DNA of 36,363 nt from an uncultured Oscillospiraceae bacterium (GCA_949299455.1 CASGAN010000017.1:1-36363), one strand, 5' to 3'. Numbered from the stretch's first letter, positions 6,428-14,331 are shown. Translations and numbers: made by a program. Notes: generated by a model not told the origin, from the letters alone.

Positions 6428-7546
6428 TTAGATTGCGTGTATAACAAACGAAAGCAGAATCATCACTGCCAAAAACAGCACGTTGAGCGCAAAAAACAGT
6501 CCTGTAAACCGCTTTGTGTCAGGTGATTCGCTCTTTAAGTACAGCTTGAACGAGATAAGACTTGCAAGCGACGCAATCGGTGTGCCGAGTCCGCCGATAT
6601 TTGTGCCGACAAGCAGCGCAGCACCGTTTTGCGTAAATCCCGAAAGCAGAACAGCTGCCGGCACATTGCTGATCACCTGGCTCGCGGCCGCGGCAGTGAG
6701 CATCGGATTTGCAGAAAGCATGGAGGAAAGCAGGTCGCGCACCGCCGGGATCTGTCCCATATTGCCCGAAAAAATAAAGAAAAAGATAAACGTCACAAGC
6801 AGACTGTAATCGACCTGCTTAAATGTCTGCCGGGAAAAAATGAGCAGGCACAGTATCATAATCCCCACCAGCACATCTGTCCGAAACAGCCGCAGCACAC
6901 ACAGCAGACACAGAACAAACAGCACCAAAAACAAAAAGAGCGACCGTTTTTGAAGCGGCGCAGGCGATGTACCGACCGAAACCGATACCGGCTGATTTTT
7001 AATCACAAACACACCCGCCATCAAAAGCACCAGACTGCACACGCCAAACGGAAACACCGTTTTGAAAAAGTCCCAGAACGAGAACGAATACGACGCATAT
7101 AAAAACAGATTCTGCGGATTGCCGAACGGAAGCACCATACTGCCGGTGTTGGCGGCAATCGTCTGAAGCACAACAACATACGGAATCGTCTGTCTGGCTT
7201 CACACAGCGACAAAATCAGAATCGCAAACGGTACAAACGTGATGAGTGCAACATCGTTTGTAATAAACATGGACGTGAAAAACGGCAAAAGCACCAGACT
7301 CATGCACAGCAGCCGAATGCTCTTCTGCCCGCTTAACAGTACTTGCGCCATCCGGTTGAATAACCCGCTCGCCGAAAGGCCCGCTACCACCGCCATCAAA
7401 CAAAACAGCAGTCCAAGCACGGACCAGTCGATATAATCAAAATACGCTCTGCTCGGCGGCACAAACAAGCACGACACCGCCGCACAGAGAAACGACAGCA
7501 CCAAAATCAGTTCCTTTTTCACCCACGCGGTGATCCGCTGCCCCAT
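6428..7546 (-). CDS. SLC13/ArsB-like permease (CitMHS-type ion transporter family)
   Basis: A 372-residue protein with about ten membrane helices. The motifs NDVALITFVPFA and NTGSMVLPFGNPQNLFLY are the paired hairpin signatures of the ion-transporter superfamily that includes ArsB, NhaD and SLC13 carriers. The ion or acid carried cannot be told. I prefer ATG 7546, because GGGGTGA lies at the right distance from it; a GTG at 7555 falls inside that ribosome site. An extended -10 promoter sits at 7581-7589. It is co-transcribed with the DUF1622 gene. An arsenite role would normally come with arsR or arsC neighbours, which are absent, so an organic anion or sodium-coupled substrate is equally plausible. 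Confidence 0.8.
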   Translation of the reverse strand: MGQRITAWVKKELILVLSFLCAAVSCLFVPPSRAYFDYIDWSVLGLLFCLMAVVAGLSASGLFNRMAQVLLSGQKSIRLLCMSLVLLPFFTSMFITNDVALITFVPFAILILSLCEARQTIPYVVVLQTIAANTGSMVLPFGNPQNLFLYASYSFSFWDFFKTVFPFGVCSLVLLMAGVFVIKNQPVSVSVGTSPAPLQKRSLFLFLVLFVLCLLCVLRLFRTDVLVGIMILCLLIFSRQTFKQVDYSLLVTFIFFFIFSGNMGQIPAVRDLLSSMLSANPMLTAAAASQVISNVPAAVLLSGFTQNGAALLVGTNIGGLGTPIASLASLISFKLYLKSESPDTKRFTGLFFALNVLFLAVMILLSFVIHAI

Positions 7547-7580
7547 ACGCTTCACCCCAAATCAAGCTCTTTCGCGTTTG

Positions 7581-7589
7581 AGTATAGCA
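7581..7589 (-). promoter_or_regulatory. extended -10 promoter of the permease operon
   Basis: Minus strand TG-C-TATACT (TATACT complement at 7581-7586). No convincing -35 is seen 17 bases upstream. Confidence 0.5.
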
Positions 7590-7645
7590 CAAATGAGAGG
7601 AAAAATCCACAGCGGATGTTTTGTCACTCGTCTTTGTTTTTTGTA

Positions 7646-7677
7646 TTGCGAAAATTATTTATCGCAAAACGATAAAT
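7646..7677. promoter_or_regulatory. overlapping operator-like palindromes
   Basis: ATTTATCG (7657-7664) and CGATAAAT (7670-7677) form a perfect dyad with a 5-base gap. TTGCGA (7646-7651) and TCGCAA (7662-7667) form a second, overlapping dyad. They lie just upstream of the -35 box of the DUF2975 operon, which encodes its own HTH protein, and could bind that or another regulator. Confidence 0.45.
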
Positions 7678-7682
7678 TTATA

Positions 7683-7710
7683 TTGACAAACGAAAAAACT
7701 CGGTTATAAT
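7683..7710 (+). promoter_or_regulatory. sigma-A promoter of the DUF2975 operon
   Basis: TTGACA (7683-7688), 16-base spacer, TATAAT (7705-7710). Both hexamers are perfect consensus. Confidence 0.9.
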
Positions 7711-7734
7711 AAAAGGCAAAAGGAGGTCATGTTT

Positions 7735-8214
7735 ATGAAACCCAAAACCATGGCACTGTGGCTGTTTGCCGTTATCATCGGCATCGGCTTGTGCGGAACT
7801 GCTGTTTTGTTCTACGTCATCCCGACACTTGCATCCTCTGTCTGCCGCGAATTTCCGGAATTTGCAGGTGCATTCTGGCCTTGGATGATCTTTTTGTGGA
7901 TCTCTGCGCTTCCCTGCTACGCCGTGCTCTGCTGCGGCGGTGCGATTGCCGCGGCAATCGGAAAAGAAAACGCCTTTTCTCATCAAAATGCGCGCCGGCT
8001 TTTGACGATTGCGCACCTTGCCGCCGCAGATACCGTGTTCTTTTTTGCAGGGAACGTGGTGCTGTTCCTGCTTTCTATGAGTCATCCGTCCGTTTTCCTT
8101 GCCGCAATGGGGATTTGCTTTGCGGGCATCTGCGTTGTGATTGTTGCGCGCACCCTCGCTTATTTTACGCAGAAAGCCGCCGTTTTACACGAAGATGCCG
8201 CGCTGACAATCTGA
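7735..8214 (+). CDS. DUF2975 family membrane protein
   Basis: A 159-residue protein with four membrane helices (near 8-32, 47-70, 92-113, 118-140), matching the DUF2975 family usually found immediately upstream of a small YozG-like HTH gene, as here. ATG 7735 is 8 bases after AGGAGG (7721-7726); ATG 7729 is only 2 bases from it and less likely. The family is thought to act with its HTH partner, perhaps holding it at the membrane or transmitting a signal to it, but this is inference from the conserved pairing. The three genes 7735-8898 form one operon. Confidence 0.8.
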   Translation: MKPKTMALWLFAVIIGIGLCGTAVLFYVIPTLASSVCREFPEFAGAFWPWMIFLWISALPCYAVLCCGGAIAAAIGKENAFSHQNARRLLTIAHLAAADTVFFFAGNVVLFLLSMSHPSVFLAAMGICFAGICVVIVARTLAYFTQKAAVLHEDAALTI

Positions 8215-8230
8215 AAGGAGGCGTTTTGCG

Positions 8231-8449
8231 ATGATTCAAATCAATATTGACGTGATGCTCGCCAAGCAGAAAATGAGTGTCACCGAACTTGCAAACCGCG
8301 TCGGCATCACACTTGCAAACCTTTCGATTTTAAAAAACGGCCGCGCCAAGGCGATAAAGCTCGAAACACTCGACAAAATCTGTGCCGCGCTCGACTGCCA
8401 GCCGGGTGATATCCTCACATTTCTCCCCGAAAGCGAGGAATCCGAATGA
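8231..8449 (+). CDS. small YozG-like HTH regulator
   Basis: A 72-residue protein that is almost entirely a Cro/CI-type helix-turn-helix (MSVTELANRVGITLANLSIL, then LDKICAALDCQPGDIL). This is the standard partner of DUF2975 proteins. It begins 16 bases after the DUF2975 stop, behind AAAGGAGG. Its stop overlaps the next start (ATGA at 8446-8449), implying translational coupling to the lipoprotein gene. It may bind the palindromes at 7646-7677 (inference). Confidence 0.85.
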   Translation: MIQINIDVMLAKQKMSVTELANRVGITLANLSILKNGRAKAIKLETLDKICAALDCQPGDILTFLPESEESE

Positions 8450-8898
8450 AACGGTTGTGCACATTCTTTTTCTGTCTGCTTTTGTGTCTGGTTCTCACCG
8501 GATGCGGTATCGTTTCCCATAGTGATTCGTTTTTATTACTTCAAAAGAGCCTGACCGAATATGGCACCGTCACGCGTCACATCGACACACACGGCGGATT
8601 CCACGGCGACGGCATCGAATACACCTGTATCACCTATGACGAAGCCGCGGCAAGTACCGTCGAATCCAGCATCAAAGCTGACCCGCGCTTTTCTCCTCTG
8701 CCGATGGACGATACACAGCTTTCCTCCTGTGACAACGCAATCGCATATGATGTACCGCTCCCCTCGTCTGTCCGGTCATCCGGATGGTACGCATATGTTG
8801 ACCGTTCACCAGCAGACAGCGAACATGTTTTAAACTTCACACTCATTTTATATGCAGAGCCGTCGCACACGCTCCATATCTGGCGGGCAGATGCATAA
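8446..8898 (+). CDS. putative lipoprotein of unknown function
   Basis: A 150-residue protein. Residues 1-20 form a lipoprotein signal peptide ending in the lipobox LTGC (17-20), so it should be anchored to the outer face of the membrane. The mature part has no family I recognise; it is polar with short hydrophobic strands and two further Cys residues (53 and 86). It is the last gene of the DUF2975 operon and is coupled to the HTH gene by a 4-base overlap. The context suggests an envelope-sensing or accessory role. Confidence 0.7.
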   Translation: MKRLCTFFFCLLLCLVLTGCGIVSHSDSFLLLQKSLTEYGTVTRHIDTHGGFHGDGIEYTCITYDEAAASTVESSIKADPRFSPLPMDDTQLSSCDNAIAYDVPLPSSVRSSGWYAYVDRSPADSEHVLNFTLILYAEPSHTLHIWRADA

Positions 8899-8904
8899 AG
8901 CGAA

Positions 8905-8932
8905 AAAACGCACCGGAAAACCGGTGCGTTTT
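8905..8932. terminator. bidirectional terminator
   Basis: AAAACGCACCGG (8905-8916), loop AAAA, CCGGTGCGTTTT (8921-8932). It lies between the lipoprotein gene and the convergent lgt-like gene. Confidence 0.9.
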
Positions 8933-8934
8933 CT

Positions 8935-9744
8935 TCAGATTTTCAGTTTTCGTTCCAAAAACGAAACGAGTGCGTCGCCTTTTAACAACAGCAGGATTCC
9001 TGCCGCAAAAATAAACAGGCTGATAAACTGTGAGGTGGACAAAAAGCCGATGAATCCGCGTTCTGCATCGTCATAGCGCAGATATTCGAGCAGGAAGCGT
9101 GCCACGGCATAATAGCAAAGATAAAACGCCACGCCGTCTGACCGCTTGCATTGCTTTCTGTTTGTAAGCCACAGCAGCAGGACAAACAAAATCAGGTTTG
9201 TGCATACCTCCAAAAGCTGCACCGGAAAAAGCGGTATCCCGTTTGGCGCAATCTGTGAATGCGAAAACGCAATCCCGAGCGGCGGATCACACGGAATCCC
9301 ATAACAGCAGCCCGACAAAAAGCAGCCGATTCGGCCAATGCCGTGAAACACGGGAATAATGACAATCAGACGATTTGCATAATCGAACAGATGCAGCTTA
9401 AACTGCCGGCAATAGATCATCGCACCCGCAATACCGCCGATCAGTCCGCCGTAAAACACAAATCCACCCGAAAGATACCGCGCCGAAAACGTCTGCACAT
9501 CGGAAAACAACAGCGGCAGATCACGAATCAATGCAGGCGACACCTGAATTAAATAGAGAAGCTTTGCACCGGCCAATACACCGACCATGCCATACAAAAG
9601 CATGAACATCGTGTCCTCAGCTGAATGTGCGGGCGATTTTCGCACCCGCAAAAAAGCGATCAAAAACGCGGCACCCACGCCAATCAGCGCACAGATGCCG
9701 TATGTCGGAATGGAATAGCCGAACAAGGACAATGAAGGGCACAT
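8935..9744 (-). CDS. Lgt-like membrane protein (prolipoprotein diacylglyceryl transferase family, divergent)
   Basis: A 269-residue protein with about seven membrane helices and the Lgt-family framework: an FVFYGGLIGG loop (95-104), GIGRIGCFLSGCCYG (135-149) and PVQLLE (174-179). Classical Lgt moves a diacylglyceryl group from phosphatidylglycerol to the lipobox Cys. Here the usual catalytic His of the HGGL loop is Tyr98, and the NFxN-type segment is replaced by CFLSGCC. The conserved Arg is kept (R138). This GCCYG branch is widespread in Clostridia; whether it has classical Lgt activity is unsure. ATG 9744 follows AAGGAGA (9752-9758). It starts only 26 bases after the terminator of the upstream gene. 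Confidence 0.75.
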   Translation of the reverse strand: MCPSLSLFGYSIPTYGICALIGVGAAFLIAFLRVRKSPAHSAEDTMFMLLYGMVGVLAGAKLLYLIQVSPALIRDLPLLFSDVQTFSARYLSGGFVFYGGLIGGIAGAMIYCRQFKLHLFDYANRLIVIIPVFHGIGRIGCFLSGCCYGIPCDPPLGIAFSHSQIAPNGIPLFPVQLLEVCTNLILFVLLLWLTNRKQCKRSDGVAFYLCYYAVARFLLEYLRYDDAERGFIGFLSTSQFISLFIFAAGILLLLKGDALVSFLERKLKI

Positions 9745-9770
9745 GAAAAAATCTCCTTACTCATACAAGA

Positions 9771-9807
9771 AAAAATAAGGCATACGTGTGCCGTATGCCT
9801 TATTTTT
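9771..9807 (-). terminator. terminator between the DUF4190-like and lgt-like genes
   Basis: A perfect 16-bp stem (9771-9786 with 9792-9807), loop 9787-9791, T-run on the minus strand. It leaves 26 bases to the next start codon, so there is no space for a separate promoter. Confidence 0.9.
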
Positions 9808-9824
9808 CATTGCTTGTTTCTCAA

Positions 9825-10265
9825 TCAATAATACAGCGGAAGGCTGCTTGCTGCACAGCCGATCGAACCGATGACTACTGCACAAGCGACAAATACGATG
9901 CCGCCGACAACAGTGCCGATGATCGACAACACAAGACCTGCGGTCAGCATACCGCCGACAAAGCCCTGTTTTTTCGCATTGACTGCCAGAATAATACCTG
10001 CGATACCTGCCAGCAGAGAAATGAAAGCAGAAACGCCAAACCAGAAGAACACGCATGCTGCAATGCCGCAAACGAGCGAAGCGATTGCCAAGCCTTTGCC
10101 CGGCTGGTTCATCGGCGGCTGTCCATACGGCTGCTGATACTGCGGAGCCTGCTGGTACTGCGGCTGCTGGTATTGCGGAGCCTGCTGATACTGCGGCTGC
10201 TGGTACTGCGGTGCCTGATACTGGTTGTTATTGTTGTTGTTATTCGGGAATTGTTGATTATCCAT
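9825..10265 (-). CDS. DUF4190-like membrane protein with Gln/Tyr/Pro repeats
   Basis: A 146-residue protein. After MDNQQFP comes a run of seven Asn, then about 30 residues of APQYQQPQYQQ repeats, then three hydrophobic segments (near 57-77, 79-93 and 104-134). The junction NQPGKGLAIASLVCGI is the typical start of DUF4190-type domains. The start ATG 10265 has GGAGGG upstream; in-frame codons farther upstream lie in the promoter. Function is unknown; such proteins are small cytoplasmic-membrane proteins with a disordered tail. Repeat number is likely to vary between strains. A good promoter lies at 10302-10330. Confidence 0.75.
   Translation of the reverse strand: MDNQQFPNNNNNNNQYQAPQYQQPQYQQAPQYQQPQYQQAPQYQQPYGQPPMNQPGKGLAIASLVCGIAACVFFWFGVSAFISLLAGIAGIILAVNAKKQGFVGGMLTAGLVLSIIGTVVGGIVFVACAVVIGSIGCAASSLPLYY
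10131..10223 (-). repeat. in-gene tandem repeats
   Basis: A 33-bp unit encoding APQYQQPQYQQ occurs about 2.5 times within the coding region. It is followed at about 10224-10247 by an Asn-codon run. Slippage could change length without breaking the frame. Confidence 0.75.
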
Positions 10266-10301
10266 CGTAACATACCCTCCTCTTATCCTATAATTTATTT
10301 T

Positions 10302-10330
10302 ATGATAGCGCACTGACACTGAATTGTCAA
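10302..10330 (-). promoter_or_regulatory. sigma-A promoter of the DUF4190-like gene
   Basis: Minus strand TTGACA (10325-10330), 17-base spacer, TATCAT (10302-10307). Confidence 0.8.
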
Positions 10331-10378
10331 TAGCATTCAGATAAAATATGAATAAAATATGTCCTTACAAAAGCATGC

Positions 10379-10407
10379 TTGCAGGCTTTTAAAAACTGTG
10401 CTACACT
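10379..10407 (+). promoter_or_regulatory. promoter of the HAD gene
   Basis: TTGCAG (10379-10384), 17-base spacer, TACACT (10402-10407), with a TGC extension in front of the -10. Confidence 0.65.
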
Positions 10408-10435
10408 GAAAAACAAAAACGATTGGGGAACCACC

Positions 10436-11152
10436 ATGAAAACCACGATTTTATTTGACTTAGACGGCACACTTCTGCCCATGGATCAGGAATTTTTCAT
10501 GAAAGCATACTTCGACGCATTGGGGAAAAAATGTGCGTCGCTTTCGCTCGATGCACAGGCGATGATCGGTGCGATCTGGACGGCAACAAAAGCCATGATG
10601 AAAAACGACGGCAGCATGACAAACGAAGCGCGCTGCTGGAACGTGCTGAACGAAACGATGGGCGACGCCATCGCCGGCAAAAAAGAACTGCTCACATCCT
10701 TTTATGAACACGAATTCTGCAAAATCGGCGATTTTGTCACACCCGACCCGCGCGCAAAACAGTGTGTCACACGCTTAAAGGAAAAAGGCTACACCCTCGT
10801 TCTGGCAACAACGCCGCTGTTCCCGCGGGCCGCAACACTCGAACGCATCCGCTGGGCAGGCCTTTCGCCGGATGATTTTTCGCTCATTTCCACCTATGAG
10901 GATTTTTCATTCACAAAGCCGAACCCGGATTACTACCGCGAAGTGCTTAAAAAATGCAATAAACAGCCGGACGAATGTTTGCTTGTGGGCAACGACACGG
11001 TCGAAGACATGGCGGCGGCAAAAGCCGGCATCTCGCTGTTTTTCCTGACAGAACATCTCATCAACCAAAACAACACCGACCTTTCCTCATTCGAACACGG
11101 CGATTTTGATGCGCTGTGTGCATTTGTGGAATCGCTCCCGGATGTAAACTAA
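10436..11152 (+). CDS. HAD family hydrolase (phosphoglycolate phosphatase-like)
   Basis: A 238-residue cytoplasmic protein. Motif I is LFDLDGTLLP with nucleophile Asp8 and acid/base Asp10. An alpha-helical cap region follows (about 16-85). A Thr in ATTPLFP is motif II, the Lys in FTKPNPDYY is motif III, and LLVGNDTVEDMAAA is motif IV for magnesium. It is a C1-cap HAD phosphatase acting on a small phosphate ester; the true substrate is unknown. ATG 10436 has only a weak GGGGA site. It is monocistronic, with its own promoter and a terminator at 11169-11206. Confidence 0.85.
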   Translation: MKTTILFDLDGTLLPMDQEFFMKAYFDALGKKCASLSLDAQAMIGAIWTATKAMMKNDGSMTNEARCWNVLNETMGDAIAGKKELLTSFYEHEFCKIGDFVTPDPRAKQCVTRLKEKGYTLVLATTPLFPRAATLERIRWAGLSPDDFSLISTYEDFSFTKPNPDYYREVLKKCNKQPDECLLVGNDTVEDMAAAKAGISLFFLTEHLINQNNTDLSSFEHGDFDALCAFVESLPDVN

Positions 11153-11168
11153 ACGATATTTGCAAATG

Positions 11169-11206
11169 AAAAGCGTTTTGACGTCACCGCGTCAGGACGC
11201 TTTTTT
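11169..11206 (+). terminator. terminator of the HAD gene, overlapping the sulfatase 3' end
   Basis: Arms 11169-11183 and 11190-11204, loop 11184-11189, then T-run. Two T-G wobbles hold only in the plus-strand RNA, so it works best for the HAD gene. The stop codon of the convergent sulfatase lies in the loop. Confidence 0.8.
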
Positions 11207-12620
11207 GCATTTGTCCTGCAATGAGCCTCTCCCCGTCGGAATAGCCCTCTTCTCTGCCGGCAAGCTCGTGCACAAGCATGGCGCGCAGTTCGTCGATCCG
11301 GTCTTTGCAGGCAGGATCATCGATTCGGTCATGAAGCTCGTGCGGGTCTTCGCTCAACAGGAAATACTGCTCTTTTCCGCTCTCCATAAACCAGATGAAT
11401 TTGTCCGTTTCGGTGACAATGTACTGATTTCCGATTGTACCGCCGCTGTGCTCGCCGTGCAGAAACGGATGCACTGCGTCCGTTTCCCCGCGCAGAACAG
11501 GGACAAGCGAACGGCCGTCGAGTGTGTCGGGAATCTGTCCGCCCGCAAGATCAATGAGTGTCGGCATGATATCCTCGAGGCACATGACACCTTTGTGCGT
11601 CTGCGGTGTACCGAGTCCCGGTACGCGGATGAAAAACGGAATGTGCGTACTGCCCTCATACGGACGGATTTTCCGATAGGTGTGATGATCACCGAGCAGT
11701 TCACCGTGGTCAGATGTAAACAGGATGATCGTATCGTTTAACAGACACTCCCGTTCGAGCGCCTGCAAAATCCGCCCGATCTGATGGTCAAGATGGGTGA
11801 TGCACGCATAGTAGCCGATCTGCGCCTGCCGCATCAGCTCCGGATCTGCCGGGCCCTCTGCGCTGTCATACACACGTCCCGTGCGCAGATATGTTTCATT
11901 ATCCGCCCAATCACCGACAACAGGAGGTATAATCTCAATATCTTTATACATATCGAAATAGCAAGCCGGTGCGTCAAACGGCGGATGCGGCCGCACAAAC
12001 GATGCAAACAGGAAAAACGGCTTGTCACGGTCACGCTGTCTTAAAAAATCAAGACAGCCGCGTGCCACCCAGTTCGTCGGATGGCTCTCCTCGTCATAAA
12101 TCCATGGACGGGCAACGAATGAATTGCACTCGACACCGGTTGCCGTCACATCAGCATCAATTCCCTTTTCGTTTTTAAGCCAGTGGAAATAATCGTCGGC
12201 ATTCTCCTGTGTATAACACGACGGCGTGTCACTGCGGCGGTAATAAGCGATATAGCCGTCATGGAGCTGCACGTTTTCAAATCCCATACGGTTTCTCGGC
12301 GGATGGACGTGCATTTTTCCGACACACTGTGTCTGATAGCCGGCTTTTGTGAGTTCGCCTGCGAGTGTGACAGGAAAGTCAAAGCGCACGCCATCCTGAT
12401 AGCCGACGCGTCCGTTGTGAGCGGGGTACAGTCCTGTCATGAGCGCCGCGCGTGCCGCGATACATGAAGGACAGGTGGTGTATGCGTGTTCAAAAAAATG
12501 GCCCGTCGACGCGATCGAATCGAGATACGGCGTTTTGACGTTCGGATGTCCGGCAAAGCCCATGCAGTCACCGCGCATCTGATCGGTCATCAAAAAGAGA
12601 ATGTTCGGCTGCTTGTTCAT
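11184..12620 (-). CDS. sulfatase (alkaline-phosphatase superfamily), CxAxR type
   Basis: A 478-residue protein without a signal peptide, hence cytoplasmic. It has the sulfatase fold: N-terminal metal ligands in FLMTDQMRGD, and the maturation site CIAARAALMTG in which Cys53 should become formylglycine. Here the usual Pro of CxPxR is Ala (C-x-A-x-R). Later metal and sulfate ligands sit in TSDHGELLGDHH. It hydrolyses a sulfate (or phosphate/phosphonate) ester; the substrate is not evident. In an anaerobe, formylglycine needs a radical SAM maturase (anSME), which is not in this window. ATG 12620 is preceded by AAAGGAGG. It is divergent from the ABC ATPase gene. Confidence 0.85.
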   Translation of the reverse strand: MNKQPNILFLMTDQMRGDCMGFAGHPNVKTPYLDSIASTGHFFEHAYTTCPSCIAARAALMTGLYPAHNGRVGYQDGVRFDFPVTLAGELTKAGYQTQCVGKMHVHPPRNRMGFENVQLHDGYIAYYRRSDTPSCYTQENADDYFHWLKNEKGIDADVTATGVECNSFVARPWIYDEESHPTNWVARGCLDFLRQRDRDKPFFLFASFVRPHPPFDAPACYFDMYKDIEIIPPVVGDWADNETYLRTGRVYDSAEGPADPELMRQAQIGYYACITHLDHQIGRILQALERECLLNDTIILFTSDHGELLGDHHTYRKIRPYEGSTHIPFFIRVPGLGTPQTHKGVMCLEDIMPTLIDLAGGQIPDTLDGRSLVPVLRGETDAVHPFLHGEHSGGTIGNQYIVTETDKFIWFMESGKEQYFLLSEDPHELHDRIDDPACKDRIDELRAMLVHELAGREEGYSDGERLIAGQMQKSVLTR

Positions 12621-12695
12621 TGAGTAAAAAACCTCCTTTGTTTTATGCATAGCAGAAAAATCCGGGGGAAAAATAAGCAAAAAGGGGGAACCGCC

Positions 12696-13379
12696 ATGAA
12701 ACCATTGCTTTCACTTTCTCATGTGCAAAAACGGTATACATCACACGGCTTATCGGTGCCGGTGCTTCACGATTTAAACCTCACAATTGATCCGGGCGAA
12801 TTTGTGACGATCTCGGGCAGCTCCGGCTCGGGAAAAACGACGATGATGAACCTGCTCGGCTGTCTGGACACGCCCGACAGCGGCACATATCTGCTCGACG
12901 GCGCGGACGTATCTGCACTGTCCGAAAAAGAGTTAAGCCACATCCGAAACGAAAAAATCGGTTTTGTGTTTCAGGGGTTTCACCTGATTTCGTGTTTGAC
13001 TGCGCTCGAAAACGTCGAGCTTCCGCTTCGGTACCGCGGCATTTCCAGGGAAAAACGGCACAAACTCGCGCAAAACGCACTAAAACGCGTGGGACTTTCG
13101 ACCCGGATGCACCACCTGCCCGCAGAGCTTTCCGGCGGACAGCAGCAGCGTGTGGCAATTGCGCGTGCCGTTGCAGGTGCACCGCCGCTCATCTTAGCAG
13201 ACGAGCCGACCGGTAACCTCGACAGTGCGTCCGGCGCAGAGGTGATGAAGCTATTGACCGAGCTTTGGAAAAACGGTGCGACGCTCATCCTCATCACGCA
13301 CGATCCGGCTGTTGCCGCCGCGGCGCCGCGTCAGATCCGCATCTCTGACGGCGCGGTCATGAGCGACCTTCGGCTGTGA
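12696..13379 (+). CDS. ABC transporter ATPase, MacB/LolD type
   Basis: A 227-residue ATPase with all motifs: Walker [11 protein letters not shown]-loop FQGFHL, signature LSGGQQQR, Walker B LILADEP, and D-loop GNLDSASG. Its length and the GNLDS sequence place it with the MacB/LolD/FtsE-like group, which pairs with FtsX-domain permeases for peptide or lipoprotein export or mechanical envelope work. No such permease is next to it; downstream is a convergent nucleoside hydrolase whose 3' end overlaps by 23 bases. It is therefore an orphan ATPase or a rearranged locus. ATG 12696 is preceded by a G-rich site. Confidence 0.85.
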   Translation: MKPLLSLSHVQKRYTSHGLSVPVLHDLNLTIDPGEFVTISGSSGSGKTTMMNLLGCLDTPDSGTYLLDGADVSALSEKELSHIRNEKIGFVFQGFHLISCLTALENVELPLRYRGISREKRHKLAQNALKRVGLSTRMHHLPAELSGGQQQRVAIARAVAGAPPLILADEPTGNLDSASGAEVMKLLTELWKNGATLILITHDPAVAAAAPRQIRISDGAVMSDLRL

Positions 13380-14268
13380 TGCACGAAAGAATGAGTTTGC
13401 ACAGCGTTTCGCTCTCGCCGCTTTGAATCAGTGTGACGTTATTTCGGCTGTCGGTGATCTGCGTTTTGCCGTATCGCTCACCGCAGTCAACCGTGATGCC
13501 GCACTGTATGGTTTTAAAATATTCAGGGAACAGATAGTAGAGCACGGCGGTCGAATCGTGCATCGTGGAACCTTCCTCACCGTAGCGCGTGCAGTTTTCG
13601 TAGTTTGCCGTCAGGATTTTTTGCATCAGCGATGCAAGCGGTGTGTGCACGTCTGCCAATGCGTTAATCTGTTCCATCGAAAATGCGACGTGGTTTGTTG
13701 TATCAAGCGGCACGAGTGCCACGGGCAGTCCGGATGCAAACACCTCGTCGGCGCTTTCCGCGTCGCAGTGGATGTTAAACTCCGCATGCGGCGTCACATT
13801 GCCGCACGCAATGCCGCCGCCCATTGTCACAACACGTGCAATGTGGGACGTGACATCCGGATATCGTTTTAACAGAAGCGCCAAGTTTGTAAGCGGTCCC
13901 AATGTGATATAATCGACCGTTCCGGCTTCTTTGATCGTGTCATAGAGCGTCTTCAAAAAATCATCGCTTGCAAGCGGCGCCTTTGTCACGGTACCGAGCG
14001 CCATGCCGCCTAAACCGTCTGCGCCGTGAATATGAGCGGCGTCCTCATAGTCTCGCATCTGCGGCACAACCGCACCCGGTAAAACGGGCACATCCATATC
14101 TAACAGCTCGCACATCATCAAGGCGTTTTTGACTGTCTGCTCCGCTTTGATATTGCCGTATCCCGCCACAATGAGCCGGGCACGCTCTTTGCAGAAATGA
14201 TGCAGAACAATCATCGCAACGGCATCATCAATGCCGGGATCTGTATCTAAAATAATCGGATTTTTCAT
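13357..14268 (-). CDS. inosine-uridine preferring nucleoside hydrolase family protein
   Basis: A 303-residue cytoplasmic enzyme. DTDPGIDDA (8-16) is the calcium/ribose-binding hallmark of the nucleoside hydrolase family, supported by GPLTNLALLL, VVTMGGG, and EFNIHCDAESADEV. It cleaves the N-glycosidic bond of ribonucleosides, releasing base and ribose for salvage. Purine versus pyrimidine preference is not clear. ATG 14268 follows AAAAGGAG. Promoter at 14299-14327. The C-terminal codons overlap the convergent ABC ATPase gene by 23 bases. Confidence 0.9.
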   Translation of the reverse strand: MKNPIILDTDPGIDDAVAMIVLHHFCKERARLIVAGYGNIKAEQTVKNALMMCELLDMDVPVLPGAVVPQMRDYEDAAHIHGADGLGGMALGTVTKAPLASDDFLKTLYDTIKEAGTVDYITLGPLTNLALLLKRYPDVTSHIARVVTMGGGIACGNVTPHAEFNIHCDAESADEVFASGLPVALVPLDTTNHVAFSMEQINALADVHTPLASLMQKILTANYENCTRYGEEGSTMHDSTAVLYYLFPEYFKTIQCGITVDCGERYGKTQITDSRNNVTLIQSGESETLCKLILSCITAEGRS

Positions 14269-14298
14269 AAAAACTGCTCCTTTTTTGTTTCTATTGCC

Positions 14299-14327
14299 AT
14301 CATATCATACCGATTCGGTGTTGTAAA
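14299..14327 (-). promoter_or_regulatory. promoter of the nucleoside hydrolase gene
   Basis: Minus strand TTTACA (14322-14327), 17-base spacer, TATGAT (14299-14304). A second overlapping TATGAT lies at 14304-14309. Confidence 0.75.
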
Positions 14328-14331
14328 CCGC

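Noticed and set aside
7544-7555. GTG 7555 as permease start
   Set aside because: It lies inside the GGGGTGA ribosome site that is correctly spaced for ATG 7546.
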